A model generated the notes under the pieces. It made no database searches, had not been told where the DNA came from, and saw only the letters and a list, made by a program, of their open reading frames with translations. Position numbers and translations under genes: made by a program. DNA of 32,749 nt from positions 1 through 32,749 of the forward strand of contig JAHBTD010000008.1 of NCBI GenBank assembly GCA_019638775.1, read 5' to 3'. This document shows positions 29,971 through 32,749 of the stretch, in pieces; within the stretch, counting starts at the first letter, position 1; every line of letters starts with the position of its first letter. Source of the DNA: Fimbriimonadaceae bacterium. GTDB taxonomy: Bacteria > Armatimonadota > Fimbriimonadia > Fimbriimonadales > Fimbriimonadaceae.

Positions 29971-30057
29971 GGACATCCGGCGTGAGCGTGGTGCCGGGGT
30001 GTCCGGATGGATCTCGCTCGGTCGGCAGGCCCGATCTCCACACGGAAGCGGGTTTTT
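29971..30057 (+). ncRNA. Candidate structured RNA with terminator-like end
   Basis: GGACATCC (29971-29978) pairs with GGGTGTCC (29997-30004) with one G-U, extended by GGC/GCC inside, giving about 11 pairs. Downstream, GGCCCG and CGGGTT flank a loop and are followed by six Ts, like a weak intrinsic terminator for a + strand transcript. No + strand gene lies upstream to use it, and no clear promoter is seen. This is a weak, structural call only. Confidence 0.22.
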
Positions 30058-30085
30058 TATGTTCGCGCTGCCGGTCGTTCGGTCG

Positions 30086-30766
30086 CTAACGCAGAAACGC
30101 CTTCCGCAGTTTGAGCAGGTATGCATCGGCGAGGTCCGGGCGCGCCTGTTGCGTGCAGGTGCGAAGACGGCGAGCGGCCTCTTCACTCCAGTACTCCCCT
30201 AGATCGATGACTTCACCGGGCCGGTACTGTCCCGACTTGATCCGACGCACGACTTCGCCGACCGGAGTTTCCGAAATCCTGATACTGAAGCTGCCGCGTT
30301 CCAGCAACTCGCAGAGATTAAACAGCACGCGCACGTAGGCCGCGGCGTATTTCGCCGGCCTGCCGTCCTTTTTCTCCAGCATCTTCTTGCGCTGGTTCTC
30401 GCAGTAGTTGAGAAAGGAGTCATAGGCGGTCTGTGCGGACCAGAGACGGGGGAAGAGTTGCCGGAGCTCCGTGCCCCAGTCGTCCATCGTGACGACCGGA
30501 GCGACCAGCGTTTCCAGCACCAAGGGATGGCCCTGCAGCGCGAGCTGGAGAAAGTGCCCGATTTCCCAGGCGGTCTCGTCGTCTTCTTCCTTCATCATCC
30601 TCGTGCCTTGGTATTTGAAACCTACACGAAACAATTCAGCGGTGGGCAGCACGAACACGCTGCGGAAATCCTTGTCGCTGTCCGGTCCGGCCAGGCCGTG
30701 CGCATGCGAGCCGACGACGACTTTCAGGATGCAGGTGTCGCTTGCTGGCAAGTGGGGGTTGGTCAT
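30086..30766 (-). CDS. Nucleotidyltransferase-superfamily protein
   Basis: A 226-residue protein with the polymerase-beta-type nucleotidyltransferase signature near the N terminus: G19-S20-HAHGLAGPDSD31-K-D33-FRSVFV. D31 and D33 are the metal-binding pair. The rest is helical (AYDSFLNYCENQRKKM, KYAAAYVRVLFNLCELLERG), as in the predicted nucleotidyltransferases that modify RNA or other small targets. The start at 30766 shares ATGA with the stop of the acyl carrier protein gene. Its link to pyruvate dehydrogenase genes is by position only. Confidence 0.83.
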   Translation of the reverse strand: MTNPHLPASDTCILKVVVGSHAHGLAGPDSDKDFRSVFVLPTAELFRVGFKYQGTRMMKEEDDETAWEIGHFLQLALQGHPLVLETLVAPVVTMDDWGTELRQLFPRLWSAQTAYDSFLNYCENQRKKMLEKKDGRPAKYAAAYVRVLFNLCELLERGSFSIRISETPVGEVVRRIKSGQYRPGEVIDLGEYWSEEAARRLRTCTQQARPDLADAYLLKLRKAFLR

Positions 30767-31020
30767 GTTCGCGATGCGGCAACTTGGGCGACGCAACCGT
30801 TCAAAGTCATGTATTTGGGATAGTCGGTTTCAGGGATCTCGATGTGGAATGCCTTGTGCAGTGCGACCACGAAGTTGAGGAAGTCCATCGAGTCGAGGTC
30901 GAGCTGGTCTCGAAAGCTGACATCGGGGTTGAGGCAGGCCAAGTCTGCCTCGGGGGCGATCTCGCCGAGAAGACGGAGAATTTGCGCGCGGGTGTCGGCG
31001 TCGGATGGTGTGGTCGTCAT
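30763..31020 (-). CDS. Acyl carrier protein
   Basis: An 85-residue acyl carrier protein. The phosphopantetheine serine is S44 in [11 protein letters not shown], with the usual acidic helix II after it and a preceding helix [14 protein letters not shown]. It is coupled on both sides: its ATG overlaps the E2 stop and its stop overlaps the nucleotidyltransferase start. It diverges from fatty-acid-synthesis AcpP (DSMDF instead of DSLDT), so a special role, perhaps in lipoyl or acyl transfer linked to the dehydrogenase, is possible. Confidence 0.9.
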   Translation of the reverse strand: MTTTPSDADTRAQILRLLGEIAPEADLACLNPDVSFRDQLDLDSMDFLNFVVALHKAFHIEIPETDYPKYMTLNGCVAQVAASRT

Positions 31021-32189
31021 AACGATTGAGGCTCTTGTAGAAGACGATCGATTTCAGCCAGAAACAATCCGCCGCGATGGCCGTCGCTGACACGGTGATC
31101 CGCGGACAACGACAGGGTCACGACCGGTCGTGGGACGACCTGCCCGTCGGCCACCCAGGGCCGTTCGACCACCTTGCCGAATCCGACCAACGCCACTTGC
31201 GGAGGATAAATGACTCCGAACACGGTTTCCACCCCTTGTTCGCCAAGACTGGTGACGGTGATGGTGGCGTCCGACAGTTCCGAACTTCGTAACGAACCGG
31301 CACGGGCCCGTTTGACCAGGTCCTGGAACCGTTGCATCAAGTCGCCGAGGTCGGCGCGGTCGGCGTCGTGCAGGGCCGGTGCGACGAGCCCTCCCTGGCG
31401 CAGAGAAATGGCCGTGCCGATGTGAATGCGCTCGCTTCTGACTGCATCGCCGTCCTTCCACAGGGCATTGAGTTCGGGTACCTGCCGAAGTGCGAGGGCG
31501 ACGGCCTTGATGAAGAGGACGCTCGATAACAATCGTTCCGTCACCGGGCGACGCTGATTTTCCGCTGTCAGCCAAGCCAAGGCACGGCTCATGTCGATGG
31601 TGGTGCTCAGGTAGTAGTGCGGGATCTCGCGTTTGGAGCGAGCCATGGCGGCGGCGATGGTTTGCCGCATGCGCGCCTGGCGCTCGGCCATGGTGAGTGG
31701 TGCGGCGACCTTGACGTCGCTCGCGAGCGCACGGGTGACATCGTCCAGCGTGATGGCCCCTTCCGGCCCCGTTCCCTGAAGGCCCGCCGGATCAATCCCT
31801 CGCTCGGCGGCCAGCGTTCTGGCTGCGGGAGAGATGCGCAGGCGGGTACCCGGCGACGATGCGGGAGCAGTCTTGGCAACGGGCGGGATTCTGGAAGGAG
31901 TGACCGGCTGGGGCGCGATGTGCTGTGGCTGGGCCGCGGCGGCTGCCGGTTGCCCTGCTTCGCGAATGATCGCCATCACGGTGCCGACCGGGACTTTGTC
32001 TCCGGGTGTGCTCAGCAACTGTTCGACGATCCCGCTGGCATGGCATTCGACCTCGATGGCCGCTTTTTCCGTATCGACCTCCGCGATGATCTCGCCCTTG
32101 GCGATCCGGTCGCCGATCCGCTTTTTCCATTGTACCAAGGTCCCCTCGGTCATGTCCGCGCCGAGGGTGGGCATGACGAATTCAGCCAT
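31017..32189 (-). CDS. pdhC: Pyruvate dehydrogenase E2, dihydrolipoamide acyltransferase
   Basis: A 390-residue E2. One lipoyl domain (residues 1-78, lipoyl-lysine K42 in [12 protein letters not shown]), an Ala/Pro linker, the peripheral-subunit-binding domain ([16 protein letters not shown], about residues 120-155), and a catalytic domain ending with H365-RVSD369-G. It moves the acyl group from E1 to CoA. Serine replaces the usual residue in the HRVxDG box. The start at 32189 follows GGGAG. It lies 88 bases after the E1 beta stop; this spacer has the CGTGAAGCGC repeat. Pyruvate is the likeliest substrate, but 2-oxoglutarate or branched-chain types cannot be ruled out. Confidence 0.92.
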   Translation of the reverse strand: MAEFVMPTLGADMTEGTLVQWKKRIGDRIAKGEIIAEVDTEKAAIEVECHASGIVEQLLSTPGDKVPVGTVMAIIREAGQPAAAAAQPQHIAPQPVTPSRIPPVAKTAPASSPGTRLRISPAARTLAAERGIDPAGLQGTGPEGAITLDDVTRALASDVKVAAPLTMAERQARMRQTIAAAMARSKREIPHYYLSTTIDMSRALAWLTAENQRRPVTERLLSSVLFIKAVALALRQVPELNALWKDGDAVRSERIHIGTAISLRQGGLVAPALHDADRADLGDLMQRFQDLVKRARAGSLRSSELSDATITVTSLGEQGVETVFGVIYPPQVALVGFGKVVERPWVADGQVVPRPVVTLSLSADHRVSDGHRGGLFLAEIDRLLQEPQSL

Positions 32190-32207
32190 GAAAGAGACTC
32201 CCTGAAG

Positions 32208-32217
32208 CGTGAAGCGC
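32208..32217 (+). repeat. CGTGAAGCGC repeat copy
   Basis: CGTGAAGCGC lies in the 88-base spacer between the E1 beta and E2 genes, preceded by the partial copy TGAAGCG. The related CGTGAAACGC and CGTGAACCGC are in the oxidoreductase alpha-beta spacer (17147-17170). Likely a dispersed short repeat. Confidence 0.4.
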
Positions 32218-32277
32218 GAATGGTGACACGTAAAATGGAACGGCCGATGCGTGACGGAGCAAGAGCCGAGCCATCGA

Positions 32278-32749
32278 TTATCCCAGCAACCGGCGAACCG
32301 CCTGCACGATGTTCTCCACGGACGGCAGCGCCGCCTCCTCCAGATGTTTCGGATAGGGAATCGGGACCTCTTCACTGCATACGCGCGCGACCGGGGCATC
32401 CAACTCGTAAAACGCCTGTTCCATGATCACGGCGGAGATTTCCGCGGCGAAACTGCCGGTGCGCCAGGCTTCGTCGATCACGACCGCTCGGTGAGTCTTT
32501 CTCACCGACGCCAGAAGGGTGTCGCGATCAAGCGGGCGCAGGACCCGCAGATCCACGACTTCAGCCTCGATGCCTGCCTGCGCCAGTTGTGTGGCGGCGG
32601 CCAACGCTTTCCAGAGGCTGCCGCCGAAGGTGAGCAGGCTGACATCTTTCCCAATGCGACGGACGGCCGCATGCGAGATCTCGACCGGAACCGGGCCCTC
32701 TTCCAGAGTGCCTTCCATGGAATAGAGGTACGCATGTTCAAAGATAAAA
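32278..32749 (-). CDS. pdhB: Pyruvate dehydrogenase E1 beta subunit, C-terminal part
   Basis: The C-terminal 156 residues of a transketolase-like E1 beta subunit; the 5' end lies beyond the right edge. Visible blocks are [13 protein letters not shown] at the edge, then [41 protein letters not shown] and [16 protein letters not shown]. This is the part that packs against E1 alpha and binds E2. With the E2 gene downstream, this completes the thiamine-dependent half of a 2-oxoacid dehydrogenase. The organism thus has both a dehydrogenase complex and a ferredoxin-linked oxidoreductase within one window. Confidence 0.92.
   Translation of the reverse strand, partial: FIFEHAYLYSMEGTLEEGPVPVEISHAAVRRIGKDVSLLTFGGSLWKALAAATQLAQAGIEAEVVDLRVLRPLDRDTLLASVRKTHRAVVIDEAWRTGSFAAEISAVIMEQAFYELDAPVARVCSEEVPIPYPKHLEEAALPSVENIVQAVRRLLG

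Larger units (their letters stand above)
29511..30085. other. Intergenic region between Hsp20 and nucleotidyltransferase genes
   Basis: A 575-base gap without a convincing protein gene; its open frames are short and of odd composition. The left part holds a -24/-12 promoter read leftward (29602-29617). The right part holds a strong hairpin (29971-30004) and a T-run at about 30052-30057 after a small CCCG/CGGG stem, which together could mark a + strand non-coding RNA. No tRNA or known RNA family is recognised. Confidence 0.5.

Noticed and set aside
1-32749. CRISPR arrays, tRNA and rRNA genes, complete insertion sequences
   Set aside because: I looked for regularly spaced repeats, T-loop sequences, rRNA-like stretches and transposase motifs on both strands and found none.

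Overview
The window is GC-rich, densely coding bacterial chromosome. It combines many small c-type cytochromes (21 CXXCH haem motifs in ten proteins), a ferredoxin-dependent 2-oxoacid oxidoreductase, a sulfite-oxidase-type molybdoenzyme, a pyruvate dehydrogenase locus with its own acyl carrier protein, and a GNAT/ADP-forming acyl-CoA synthetase fusion. This mix resembles Nitrospira (nitrite-oxidising or comammox Nitrospirota). That assignment rests on gene content only; there is no rRNA or nitrification gene here. I see no tRNA, rRNA, CRISPR array or intact insertion sequence.

Left part, mostly + strand (1-14335). First come a ferritin-like protein and a class I/II aminotransferase, then a di-haem cytochrome c peroxidase, a decayed AcfC-type binding-protein gene, a cupin and a ZIP metal transporter. 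A second ZIP transporter and a small conserved protein converge on it from the - strand. A secreted blue-copper-like protein and a monohaem cytochrome follow. Next is a block that looks like periplasmic sulfur-compound oxidation: a TsdA-like di-haem lipoprotein, OsmC, a Tat-exported sulfite-oxidase-family enzyme, a coupled di-haem cytochrome, a tetrahaem cytochrome and a DsrE protein. A class 2 polyphosphate kinase and another cytochrome close the section.

Centre (14606-21240, + strand). A canonical -24/-12 (sigma-54) promoter precedes a very tightly packed run of ten genes: YtxH, a fused gamma-delta subunit, alpha and beta subunits of a 2-oxoacid:ferredoxin oxidoreductase, a cytochrome c'-like lipoprotein, a hemerythrin, a di-haem cytochrome, a four-helix membrane protein rich in histidine, a pentahaem cytochrome and an unrecognised protein.

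Right part (21750-29617, - strand). A second canonical -24/-12 promoter precedes nine co-directional genes: Hsp20, a 49-residue membrane protein, a phosphoribosyltransferase, a zinc-ribbon protein, a secreted SnoaL-like protein, a tandem universal stress protein, a cytochrome c, a thioredoxin/DsbD-like membrane protein, and the GNAT/acyl-CoA synthetase fusion. The two runs converge on a BrnT toxin remnant with an intact BrnA-type antitoxin. My main hypothesis is that they form one sigma-54 regulon for low-oxygen or stress survival: the oxidoreductase makes acetyl-CoA from pyruvate, and the ADP-forming synthetase domain, whose phospho-histidine is retained, could turn acetyl-CoA into ATP. Hemerythrin and haem proteins would handle oxygen and electrons.

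Right edge (30086-32749, - strand). Pyruvate dehydrogenase E1 beta (cut by the window end), E2, an acyl carrier protein and a nucleotidyltransferase form one run, the last three joined by ATGA overlaps.
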